Part shown: positions 45,688 through 53,250 of the stretch, one piece after another
Numbering within the stretch: position 1 is the stretch's first letter
Layout: each line of letters opens with the position of its first letter
Assembly: GCF_026000375.1 (NCBI RefSeq)
Contig: NZ_AP026708.1
Span: 1,118,501-1,182,500, forward strand
DNA length: 64,000 nt
Reading direction: 5' to 3'
Source: Pseudodesulfovibrio portus
GTDB lineage: Bacteria > Desulfobacterota > Desulfovibrionia > Desulfovibrionales > Desulfovibrionaceae
The notes under the pieces: generated by a model
What the model was told of the DNA's origin: nothing
Seen by the model: only the letters and a program-made list of their open reading frames with translations
Database searches by the model: none
Position numbers and translations under genes: made by a program

Positions 45688-46545
45688 TCAGCTCTTTCCG
45701 TTGCCGTTGCCCTTGCCGTTGCCGCCGGCATTGCTGCTACCCTTGCCCTTGGCATTGCCGCTCTTGCCGCCCGCATTGGAGTTGCTCGACTTGGACTCCT
45801 TGGAGCCGGACTTGGCGCTCTTGGACGCCTTGTTCAGACCGATCCCCTTGCCGTTGCCGGCTTGCGCGCCCGGCGTGGAGGAGACGCCGGACTTGAGGTT
45901 CCGGCCCGTGGCCTTGCCTGCCGCCGAAGCGACGGCGGCCTTTTCCATGCCCACGCCCATGCTGGCGACCTTGGCCCGTTCACGATTCTGATTTTTGTGC
46001 CCCAGGCCCACGGTGCTCGGGTGCACGCCCAGTTCCTTGGCGATCTCGCCCCAACCCATGCCTTCCTCACGCATGGCCGCGACATCGGACACGTCCACGG
46101 ACGCGGCGTTAGCCGCAGCGGCGGCAGCGGCATCCTCGGCATCCTGAAGATCGGACAAGGCGCTGTCCAGAGCAGTCTGCGCCGCCGCCGTTTCCTCTTC
46201 AGTGGTGGCTGCGTCCAGGGCCTCCTGAGCCTCGGTCACGGCCTCCTGGGCCTCGGTCACGGCCGCCTCGGCTTCCTGCACCGCTCCGGCAGCGGCGGCT
46301 GCCGCTGCTTCGGCTATGGCTTCGGCCTTGGCGGCCTGTGCCGGATTGCTGAACTCGGGGGCGTCTTCGGTCTCGCCGGTGTCGCCCGTGTCGCCGGTAT
46401 CCCCTGCATCACCGGTGTCGCCGGTGTCGCCCACCGCGTCCCCCGGTGCGGGGTCTTCCTGGGCAAAGGCCGCAGGTGCGGCGAGAACGGCCACGAGAGC
46501 CGCTATCATCAGCCCGAATATAATCTTGTTCAATGTGATTTTCAT
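45688..46545 (-). CDS. Exported low-complexity protein with helical and HTH-like segments
   Basis: 285 residues. A Sec signal ends at AAFA-QE (residue 28). Acidic GDTG repeats (about 34-58) are followed by an Ala/Glu-rich coiled-coil-like helix (about 70-150), then the segment REEGMGWGEIAKELGVHPSTVGLGHK (in two parts, about 160-185), which reads like a helix-turn-helix. The C-terminal 80 residues are Gly, Ser, Asn and Lys. No enzyme motif is seen. A DNA-binding-like motif in an exported protein is odd; I do not know the function. It is last in a run of envelope genes and has a strong terminator. Confidence 0.75.
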   Translation of the reverse strand: MKITLNKIIFGLMIAALVAVLAAPAAFAQEDPAPGDAVGDTGDTGDAGDTGDTGDTGETEDAPEFSNPAQAAKAEAIAEAAAAAAAGAVQEAEAAVTEAQEAVTEAQEALDAATTEEETAAAQTALDSALSDLQDAEDAAAAAAANAASVDVSDVAAMREEGMGWGEIAKELGVHPSTVGLGHKNQNRERAKVASMGVGMEKAAVASAAGKATGRNLKSGVSSTPGAQAGNGKGIGLNKASKSAKSGSKESKSSNSNAGGKSGNAKGKGSSNAGGNGKGNGNGKS

Positions 46546-46563
46546 GATCCTCTCCTTGAGTGA

Positions 46564-47520
46564 TTACCGGACTCCGGTAATGAAGTTCACCGACTTGTCG
46601 AGGGAGAACGTCCTGTCCCCGGCCTCGACCGTCTCGGCGGTCCCGAACCAACTCAGAGGCAGCCTTTGGGCACCGATCCCCGGATGTCCGGCCAAAACGT
46701 AGTCGCGAATGCTCTTCGCGTAGGCCTTGGCCCGGGCGGCATCGCCGTCCACGTAGGAAACAACGTTCAGTGTCAGGTCCTTGTTGGTTTCAAGCAGGGC
46801 GCTGATCACGTGCAGGGTTTCCTTGCTTTGGGCATCCGGATCGCTCGATCCCGGTTTGAACGTCATGCTCTTCAGCGTGATGTTCCGTTTTCCGATTATG
46901 AAATTGCGATAGGTGAAGTCTCCGTGCAGATTGAGTCGCGCCGCAGCCTCCATGCCGAGGGTCCCGGCGGGGTAAAACTCCAGAAACTTCTTCCAGCCCG
47001 CAATCTCCTCTTGTGTTCTTTTCAGTCCGCTTAAAGCGACGCTCCTGTTGTAGAGCGCCTCGGGATTGTATTTATCCAGCCTGATGACCGTGTCGTACTG
47101 CTCGAGCGCCCGGGTCCATTCTCCCTGATCCAGGTACCCGTGTCCCAGATAGAGGTTGGCCGAAATATGTTCCGGGTCCAGGCTCAACGCCTTCTTGTAG
47201 GCCGCCCGCTCCCGCTCGAAATCCAGCATCGCCCAGTGGGCCACCCCGGTCCAGAACACGTAATCCGCGTTTTCAGGGTCCAGGGCCACGGCCTTTTCCA
47301 GATAGGGCAGGCCGTCCTCGGGCTTGTTCAGGGCCAGGTAGTATCTCCCTACGTAGTAGGCCGAGGAGGCATCCCCGGGGTTCTCCCTGAGCTGATCGCC
47401 CAATACTTCGATTCCTTCCTCGTACTTCTCGCTTTCGAGATAGTACGGTCCGACGACCTTGGCGCAACCGGCCAGGGCCAACACGGCCAGCAAAAGACCG
47501 GCAAAAGCAATTTTCTTCAC
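46564..47520 (-). CDS. Lipoprotein with TPR repeats and a C-terminal OmpA-like domain
   Basis: 318 residues. A lipoprotein signal with lipobox LAGC puts the lipid on Cys19. Four or so tetratricopeptide repeats follow (SAYYVGRYYLALNKPEDGLPYLEKAV and similar, about 50-190). The C-terminal 100 residues (LKSMTFKPGSSDPDAQSKETLHVISALLE, then a SYVDGDAARAKAYAKSIRDY helix) look like an OmpA-type peptidoglycan-binding fold, though the usual Asp-Arg pair is altered. It is an envelope protein of unknown role, 18 bp from the next gene downstream. Confidence 0.75.
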   Translation of the reverse strand: MKKIAFAGLLLAVLALAGCAKVVGPYYLESEKYEEGIEVLGDQLRENPGDASSAYYVGRYYLALNKPEDGLPYLEKAVALDPENADYVFWTGVAHWAMLDFERERAAYKKALSLDPEHISANLYLGHGYLDQGEWTRALEQYDTVIRLDKYNPEALYNRSVALSGLKRTQEEIAGWKKFLEFYPAGTLGMEAAARLNLHGDFTYRNFIIGKRNITLKSMTFKPGSSDPDAQSKETLHVISALLETNKDLTLNVVSYVDGDAARAKAYAKSIRDYVLAGHPGIGAQRLPLSWFGTAETVEAGDRTFSLDKSVNFITGVR

Positions 47521-47619
47521 AAAAGGACTCCCCTACGACATGTCATGAAAGAACCGTTGTCCTCATATACAATATATACACCCGGCCACCGTACATGGTC
47601 ACAATTCAGGCAGAAATTA

Positions 47620-48387
47620 TTATTCGGAATCCGGTTGCCCTTTCAGGCTGCGTGAGGTGAAGCCGAGCCGGGAGGAAACGTCGCGCAGCGCCCCCTTCCG
47701 TCCCAAAACCTGCCGCGCGGCTTCGGCGATGTCGGCATCATCCAGGCCGCGCTTGCGGGCCACCAGGACGATGCGGATGAAGTAGCGCCACTCGTCGGCC
47801 GGACCGCCGTTTTCAAAGGCCTCCCTGAGCATCGAGCGGGTCAGCTGGTAGTCGAAGGCCGACTGCCCGAGCAGGCAGACCATGTGCGCCCCGGTGAGGA
47901 AGGAGGCCTGCGGCCGGGTGGAAAATTCGGTGACGTATGCCTCGAGGTCGGCCTGGGGAGTGCCCTGGGACACGCCTTCACCCATGACGACGAGCAATTC
48001 CGGGGCCACCTCTGCGGACCGGCCCGAGAGCAGCCTGCGCGCGAAGCGGTAGGCTTCCAGCTTGCGCTCCAGCACCCGCACTATGAGTGACGGGGCCACC
48101 CGTTTGGCCAGCCCCTCGTCCAGCTTGTCCTCGAAAGGCACCAGCGGCAGCCTGCCGGTACAGGCTTCCAGCAGGGACCCGAGCAGAGCGCTGCCGTCCT
48201 CCTCGCTGAGATCACCCGCTTCCACACTGACCGAGACCCGGTCTATGACACCGGGAAAGACGCCGCACGTGCGGGCCTGCTCCGCCGTTTCCGAAAACGA
48301 GGCGTGATCCGCATAAGCGGTTGCCGCCGCAAGGAGACAGAAAAGGGCCGCAAGGGCGCAGAGAGTAAAACTACAGGGCCTGTTCAT
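47620..48387 (-). CDS. Exported protein of unknown function in the ECF sigma operon
   Basis: 255 residues. A Sec signal ends near TAYA-DH (about residue 26 from ATG 48387). The mature part has two Cys (TCGVFPG and EACTGRL) that could form a disulfide. It is otherwise helical and charged, with DDADIAEAARQVLGRKGALRDVSSRLG near the end. No family was recognised. The start overlaps the end of the anti-sigma-like gene by 17 bp (a GTG at 48393 is an alternative), so it is translationally coupled to the sigma/anti-sigma pair and is a likely partner or target. Confidence 0.75.
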   Translation of the reverse strand: MNRPCSFTLCALAALFCLLAAATAYADHASFSETAEQARTCGVFPGVIDRVSVSVEAGDLSEEDGSALLGSLLEACTGRLPLVPFEDKLDEGLAKRVAPSLIVRVLERKLEAYRFARRLLSGRSAEVAPELLVVMGEGVSQGTPQADLEAYVTEFSTRPQASFLTGAHMVCLLGQSAFDYQLTRSMLREAFENGGPADEWRYFIRIVLVARKRGLDDADIAEAARQVLGRKGALRDVSSRLGFTSRSLKGQPDSE

Positions 48388-48943
48388 CGTCACCGTTCAC
48401 GAACAAGATGGAGTTCCTGTTGCCGAAACCGTCGTCGCGGGTCATGGGAGCCTGGGGATCGGGCACCAGCTCCCGGCCGTTCACCAGGAAGAGATATTCG
48501 TGGTCGCCCGGCGGCAGCTTGGCTTCGAGCACCCAGGCGCGCGCCTCCGGATCATACCACATGACGGACCGCTCCGCCCGCCATTTGTTGAACGAGCCGA
48601 TGACGGACACGTTTCTGGCCTGCTGCCCGGCGTCGTGCAGGACGAACCGGACCGAGGTCATGGCGGCCGTCCGGTCCGGCGCAGGGGTGTCGTTATTGAT
48701 CACGGCCAGGGCGATGAGGGCCATGGCCAAGGTCACCGCCGGTATGACGGTCATGGGCCTGAAGGTCATGACCTGCGGCCGGATCAGCCACAGCCTGAGC
48801 CGCTTCCAGACCGACGGGCGGCGGGGCTCGAGCCCCTGCATGACCCGCTCGGCGAACCCTTCGGGCACGTCTGTGCCGGGCGAGGTCCGGATGGACTGGA
48901 TGATCACGTCTTCCGTGTAGATCTTTTTCTGTTCGTCGGTCAT
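48371..48943 (-). CDS. Anti-sigma-like membrane protein with CBM48/AMPK-type domain
   Basis: 190 residues. A cytoplasmic N-terminus (about 1-58) and one membrane helix (about 63-83) precede a periplasmic domain with VRFVLHDAGQQARNVSVIGSFNKW and LPPGDHEYLFLVNGRELVPDPQAP, the glycogen-binding/isoamylase-N (CBM48) fold. It overlaps the ECF sigma gene by 4 bp. By position and topology it is an anti-sigma factor whose sensor is a carbohydrate-binding-type domain. Zinc-binding anti-sigma cysteines are absent. Confidence 0.78.
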   Translation of the reverse strand: MTDEQKKIYTEDVIIQSIRTSPGTDVPEGFAERVMQGLEPRRPSVWKRLRLWLIRPQVMTFRPMTVIPAVTLAMALIALAVINNDTPAPDRTAAMTSVRFVLHDAGQQARNVSVIGSFNKWRAERSVMWYDPEARAWVLEAKLPPGDHEYLFLVNGRELVPDPQAPMTRDDGFGNRNSILFVNGDDEQAL

Positions 48944-49494
48944 ATGACTCCCCCGTCGAATTTCTGCCGGACCATGTCCAGCCCCCGGCTGATGCGCATT
49001 TTCGCGCCGCTCACCGATGTCTCCAGCGTCCGGGCGATTTCCTGCATGGTGAAATCGTACCGGTACCGGAGTATCAGCGCTTCCCGGTATTTCGGGTCCA
49101 GCGTCAGGACGATGTCAAACGCCTTGGCCCCGTCCAACCGGGCATGAAGCGTGTCCTGTTCGTCCGGCGTGTCCTCCTGCCTGGCCATCACCGACGCGTC
49201 TTCCACGAAGACGAGCCTGTCCCGGCCGTCGGCACGAAGCCAGTCGCGGGCGATGTTCAAGGAAACCGAATACAGCCAGGGGAAAAACCGCCTCCCCGGC
49301 TTGAAGGATTCGAGCTTATCGTACGCCCTCGTGAACGCATCCTGGGCGAGGTCGGCTGCCTTGTCTTCGTCGCCCACCATGCGAATCATGAGATTGTACA
49401 CGGGCCGTTGGTACTCGCGCACCAACAGGCCGAACGCCTGGACATCGCCCAGAAGCACCTTGCGTACGATATCCGCTTCGCGTTCCTCTTTCAT
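48940..49494 (-). CDS. ECF-family RNA polymerase sigma factor
   Basis: 184 residues. Region 2 (LVREYQRPVYNLMIRMVGDEDKAADLAQDAFTRAYD, about 22-58) and region 4 (LDPKYREALILRYRYDFTMQEIARTLE, about 125-155) are clear, and there is no other domain. ATG 49494 follows TTGGAG. It heads a minus-strand operon with the anti-sigma-like gene and an exported protein, and may also control the two envelope genes downstream. It is divergent from the nitroreductase gene. Confidence 0.92.
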   Translation of the reverse strand: MKEEREADIVRKVLLGDVQAFGLLVREYQRPVYNLMIRMVGDEDKAADLAQDAFTRAYDKLESFKPGRRFFPWLYSVSLNIARDWLRADGRDRLVFVEDASVMARQEDTPDEQDTLHARLDGAKAFDIVLTLDPKYREALILRYRYDFTMQEIARTLETSVSGAKMRISRGLDMVRQKFDGGVI

Positions 49495-49631
49495 TACACT
49501 CCAAGGGCCTCGAAGCCCCTCCGACTCTCTCTGCACCCCTATATACGCCGCAGGGGCGCTCACGGTCACACGGGCTTGCCCGCTCCGGGCTCGTGATATA
49601 CAAACATACACGCATTCAGGAGGATTATTCA

Positions 49632-50153
49632 ATGCAATACGATGACAACCCGGTTTTCCAGGCCATCTATACCCGCAGGTCCATTCGCAAGTACACGGAC
49701 GAGCCCGTCACCCGGGACGAGCTGACCGCCATCCTCGATGCGGGACGGTGGGCGCCCAGCGGCCTGAACAACCAGCCGTGGCGGTTCCTGGTGATCACCC
49801 GCGACGATGAACGGCACGAGAAGCTCGCCGAATGCACCAAGTACGCGCACATCGTCCGCGGCTCCCAGGCCTGCATCGCGGTCCTGCTCGAAAAAGAGGC
49901 CATGTACAGCGAGATGAAGGACCACCAGGGTGCCGGGGCATGCATCCAGAACATGCTGCTGGCCGCCCATGCCCTGGGCATAGGCTCGGTCTGGATCGGC
50001 CAGATCGTCAACGACCAGGCCGCATCCCTGGGCGCGCTCTCCCTTTCCGAAAACCAATACGAACTCCAGGCGGTCATTGCCCTGGGCCGTCCGGCCCAGA
50101 AGGGCGGCTCCAGCCGCAAGGAGCTTGCCGAACTCATGCTGGAGACATTCTGA
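49632..50153 (+). CDS. Nitroreductase-family flavoprotein
   Basis: 173 residues. RRSIRKYTDEPVTRDELTAILDAGRWAPSG (in two parts) at the start and GIGSVWIGQI in the middle are marks of FMN-dependent nitroreductases. The substrate is unknown. CAGGAGG precedes ATG 49632. Its stop overlaps the next start (TGATG), so it begins a four- or five-gene operon. Confidence 0.9.
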   Translation: MQYDDNPVFQAIYTRRSIRKYTDEPVTRDELTAILDAGRWAPSGLNNQPWRFLVITRDDERHEKLAECTKYAHIVRGSQACIAVLLEKEAMYSEMKDHQGAGACIQNMLLAAHALGIGSVWIGQIVNDQAASLGALSLSENQYELQAVIALGRPAQKGGSSRKELAELMLETF

Positions 50154-50773
50154 TGACCATCAAAGACTACCAACTGGGACCGCTCCAGACCAACTGCTAC
50201 CTGCTGGCCGGGGAGACCGAAGCCGTGGCCATCGATCCGGGCGGCGATCCGGCACCGGTCCTGGCCTTCCTCGAGAAAAGCGGCCTGACCCTGACGCACA
50301 TCCTGAACACCCACCTCCACTTCGACCACACGGCGGGCAACAAGGCCCTGTCCGACGCCACGGGCGCGCCGGTGCTCGGCAACAAACGCGACGCCTATCT
50401 CCTGGACACATGGCTCGGCAAGGGCGGGGACATGGGGCTGCCGCTCATCGACCCCTTCGAGTGGGACAACCTGGAACCGGGCGCACGGGCGTTCGCCGGC
50501 CTGGAATGCCGCATCCTGCACACGCCGGGGCACTCCGAAGGCAGCCTGACGTTCTACTTCCCCGAGGCCAAGGCGGCCTTTGTGGGCGACTTGATCTTCT
50601 ACCGCTCCATCGGTCGAACGGACTTCCCGGGCGGAGACATGGACGTGCTCAAGCGGTCCGTCAAGGAACACATCTTCACCCTGCCCGACGAGACCGTGAT
50701 CCTGTCCGGCCACGGGCCGGAAACCACGGTGGGCGACGAGAAGAACCACAACCCCTTTTTCGGAGGATTCTGA
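50153..50773 (+). CDS. Metallo-beta-lactamase-fold hydrolase (glyoxalase II-like)
   Basis: 206 residues. The metal motif THLHFDH (about residues 53-59), HTPGHSEGS, GDLIF and the final GHG supply the two-metal ligands of the glyoxalase II-like group. The N-terminus LGPLQTNCYLLAGETEAVAIDPGG is the usual first strand. Translation is coupled to the nitroreductase and to the following selenoprotein by TGATG junctions. Confidence 0.9.
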   Translation: MTIKDYQLGPLQTNCYLLAGETEAVAIDPGGDPAPVLAFLEKSGLTLTHILNTHLHFDHTAGNKALSDATGAPVLGNKRDAYLLDTWLGKGGDMGLPLIDPFEWDNLEPGARAFAGLECRILHTPGHSEGSLTFYFPEAKAAFVGDLIFYRSIGRTDFPGGDMDVLKRSVKEHIFTLPDETVILSGHGPETTVGDEKNHNPFFGGF

Positions 50774-51012
50774 TGGCCGAAGACGTGACCATCGACATCC
50801 GCGACAAGTGCTGAGGCGTCGGGCTGGAGGTAGGTTGGTACCTCCGTTTCGCCAAGACGGACCGCGTCACGGCCCTGGTGTCCACCAAGGGCGCGGCTCA
50901 GGTGCGCCATGAGGAACACATCTTTCCGGACTGGGAATTCGACATTGAAGAGATGGACGACCACGCACGAGCGGTCATGACCCGCAGAAAACCGTTGTTC
51001 GACAAGGAGTGA
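50773..51012 (+). CDS. Putative small selenoprotein with Cys-Sec motif (UGA read-through)
   Basis: 79 codons from ATG 50773, whose A is the last base of the preceding stop (TGATG). Codon 14 is TGA (50812-50814), in the context RDKC-Sec-GVGLEVG. The frame stays open for 65 more codons to TGA 51010-51012. The downstream part is an ordinary, balanced protein: GWYLRFAKTDRVTALVS, IFPDWEFDIEEMDD, MTRRKPLFDKE. A perfect hairpin follows the UGA at the SECIS distance. The next gene's ribosome site lies in the last codons of this frame, which argues that ribosomes reach its end. Cys13-Sec14 suggests a redox active site. I recognise no family. Confidence 0.78.
50812..50845 (+). promoter_or_regulatory. 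SECIS-like hairpin of the small selenoprotein
   Basis: After UGA 50812-50814, GGAGGTA (50826-50832) and TACCTCC (50839-50845) form a perfect 7-bp stem with loop GGTTGG. The apical loop begins 19 nt after the UGA and starts with GG, both within the rules known for bacterial SECIS elements. Confidence 0.75.
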
Positions 51013-51014
51013 AC

Positions 51015-51617
51015 GTGGACGAAGCAGTGATTTTCGCCTGCAGCCACAGAAGAGACGGCAACACGGACCACGCGGCCCGGCTGATGGCCGAGGGGGTGAA
51101 TGTTGCGGGCGGCCATGCCGAGATCATCTACCTCCGCAACCACAAGGTCCTGCCCTGCCTGGCCTGCGGGTACTGCTGCGAAGCCGTCGACCGCCGGGGG
51201 CGCGAGCGGTGCGTGCTCGGCGCAAAGGACGAGGCCTTCGAGCTGTTCGCGAAACTGTTCTCGGCCCGGACCGTCCTGTTCGCCTCGCCCATCTACTTCT
51301 ACCACCTGCCCTCCCTGTTCAAGACCTGGATCGACCGCAGCCAGCAATTCTGGACGGCCCGACAGACCGGCGAACCGTGGGTGGCGGACCTGCCCCGGCG
51401 CACGGCCCATGCGGTGCTGGCGGCCGGGCGGCCCGAGGGGGCCAGGCTCTTCGAAGGCGCCGCCCTGACCCTCAAGTATTTCCTGCACAACTTCAACATG
51501 ACCCTGGCCGAACCGCTCCTGCTGCGGGGCATTGACGACCGAACCGATCTGGCCGACCGTTCCGAACTGGAAGAACGGATCGTGGAACTCGGCAAGACGG
51601 CATGGGCATCGGCCTGA
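51015..51617 (+). CDS. Flavodoxin-fold iron-sulfur flavoprotein-like NAD(P)H reductase
   Basis: 200 residues. The flavodoxin-like start (VIFACSHRRDGNTDHAARLM) is followed by LPCLACGYCCEAVDRRGRERC, a CX2CX2C cluster plus a later Cys as in iron-sulfur flavoproteins (Isf family). ASPIYFYHLPSLFKTWIDR is the FMN-binding region. GTG 51015 is preferred because AAGGAG (51004-51009) is 5 bp away; GTG 51009 is the alternative. Its ribosome site overlaps the end of the selenoprotein frame. A redox partnership with that protein is plausible. Confidence 0.85.
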   Translation: MDEAVIFACSHRRDGNTDHAARLMAEGVNVAGGHAEIIYLRNHKVLPCLACGYCCEAVDRRGRERCVLGAKDEAFELFAKLFSARTVLFASPIYFYHLPSLFKTWIDRSQQFWTARQTGEPWVADLPRRTAHAVLAAGRPEGARLFEGAALTLKYFLHNFNMTLAEPLLLRGIDDRTDLADRSELEERIVELGKTAWASA

Positions 51618-51621
51618 GCCC

Positions 51622-52365
51622 ATGATCCCCCGGATTCTTGATCTCGCCCGCAGGATAGGCCTGACGGCCCGGCGCTGCCCCGCCTGCGGCGCGGTGACGC
51701 ACGCCCCTGCGAAGACCGACGGCAATACGCTCTGCGCCGACTGCGCCCGGGCCATGGCCCCGCGGACCGGTGGGTACTGCCCGGGCTGCGGCCACATGTC
51801 CGGCCGTAAGGACGACCCGCCCTCGCTGTGCCCCGAATGCCGCCGCACGCCCCCGCCCTGGGCCCGGCTCCATTTCCACGGCAAATACGCCGACCCCCTG
51901 CGCACCCTGATCCTCGGCTACAAGTTCGGCGGAGGCTTCGGCCATGCCCGGCTGCTGGCGGACATGGCCGAGCGGGCCTTCAACGGGACCGGGAACGCCG
52001 TGCCGGACGTCATCGTTCCGGTTCCCCTGCACAGCAGACGGCTCATGTGGCGAGGGTTCAACCAGGCCACCGAGATGTCCCGTCTCCTGTCGCGGAAACT
52101 GGGCAGGCCCATGCTCCAAAACGGCCTCGTGCGGACCAGGAACACGGTGCCCCAGACCCGCCTGGGACACAGGGAGCGCCAGGCCAACATCAAGGATGCC
52201 TTCACCGCCGACCCCGGACAGGTCAGGGGCAAGACCGTGCTCCTGGTGGACGACGTGTACACCACGGGCGCGACCCTGCGGGAGTGCGCGCGCACCCTGA
52301 ACCGGGCCGGGGCCGCCGCAGTGGAAGTGCTGGTCCTGGCCAGGGCCCAGCAGGAACCCTGCTGA
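51622..52365 (+). CDS. comF: ComF-family phosphoribosyltransferase-like protein
   Basis: 247 residues. Two N-terminal CxxC pairs (CPAC with CADC, and CPGC with CPEC) form zinc fingers. The C-terminal half is a type I phosphoribosyltransferase fold with VIVPVPLHSRRLMWRGFNQA and LLVDDVYTTGAT. ComF works in DNA uptake in competent bacteria; in sulfate reducers its role is untested. It starts 4 bp after the flavoprotein gene. Confidence 0.9.
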   Translation: MIPRILDLARRIGLTARRCPACGAVTHAPAKTDGNTLCADCARAMAPRTGGYCPGCGHMSGRKDDPPSLCPECRRTPPPWARLHFHGKYADPLRTLILGYKFGGGFGHARLLADMAERAFNGTGNAVPDVIVPVPLHSRRLMWRGFNQATEMSRLLSRKLGRPMLQNGLVRTRNTVPQTRLGHRERQANIKDAFTADPGQVRGKTVLLVDDVYTTGATLRECARTLNRAGAAAVEVLVLARAQQEPC

Positions 52366-52437
52366 GCACGGCGTATCGCAGGTATCGGAAGGGCCGGGCC
52401 CGGAGCAAAAAAATAGCAAAAAAAACCGTTCCGGGAC

Positions 52438-52467
52438 TTGACTTCTCACATAGGTTGCGGCTAGGTT
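52438..52467 (+). promoter_or_regulatory. Putative promoter of rplU-rpmA
   Basis: TTGACT (52438-52443) and TAGGTT (52462-52467) are 18 bp apart, 30 bp before the rplU start. Confidence 0.4.
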
Positions 52468-52497
52468 GCCTCCTCTTACGAATTGGAGGTTGACAAT

Positions 52498-52809
52498 ATG
52501 TTTGCTATTATCGAGACCGGCGGAAAACAGTACCGCGTTGAAGAAGGTCTTGAATTCAATGTAGATCTGATCAAGGCCGATGCAGGCAAAAGCCTGAGCA
52601 TCGATTCCGTTCTCCTGGTTGACCAGGACGGCGACACCAAGATCGGCGAGCCCTACGTCAAGGGTGCCAAGGTTGATTGCGAAGTCCTGGGCCACACTCG
52701 TGGCGAAAAGGTCGTGGTCTTCCACAAGCTGTCCAAGAAGGACGCCCGCAAGACCCAGGGTCACCGCCAGGATTATACCCAACTGAAAGTCAAGTCCATC
52801 AAGGCCTAG
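52498..52809 (+). CDS. rplU: 50S ribosomal protein L21
   Basis: 103 residues, beginning MFAIIETGGKQYRVEEG, the invariant L21 N-terminus. HTRGEKVVVFHKLSKKDARKTQGHRQDYTQ (seen in two parts) is the rRNA-binding C-terminal region. TTGGAGG precedes the start; an in-frame ATG at 52483 is not the L21 start. rpmA follows after 21 bp. Confidence 0.98.
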   Translation: MFAIIETGGKQYRVEEGLEFNVDLIKADAGKSLSIDSVLLVDQDGDTKIGEPYVKGAKVDCEVLGHTRGEKVVVFHKLSKKDARKTQGHRQDYTQLKVKSIKA

Positions 52810-52830
52810 CGGCCTGGAAGGGAGGATAAC

Positions 52831-53100
<270 letters not shown>

Positions 53101-53124
53101 TTCTCGCAGGTAAAACTTTTGCGC

Positions 53125-53163
53125 CGGGCAGGGAGCAGTTATGCTGCTCCCTGCCCGTTTTTT
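53125..53163 (+). terminator. Intrinsic terminator of rplU-rpmA
   Basis: CGGGCAGGGAGCAG (53125-53138) and CTGCTCCCTGCCCG (53144-53157) form a perfect 14-bp stem around TTATG, followed by TTTTTT. Confidence 0.95.
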
Positions 53164-53250
53164 GCGTTCTGATTCGCGAAACGCCCGGTTTGGAGACTCT
53201 TCCGGACCGGCGTCTGGCGCTTTCGGGCTAATCCGGGTTAAGGAACTGAT

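Noticed and set aside
46409-46702. Plus-strand frames opposite the GDTG repeats
   Set aside because: They are antisense readings of a repetitive coding region (Ser-Pro-Val repeats).
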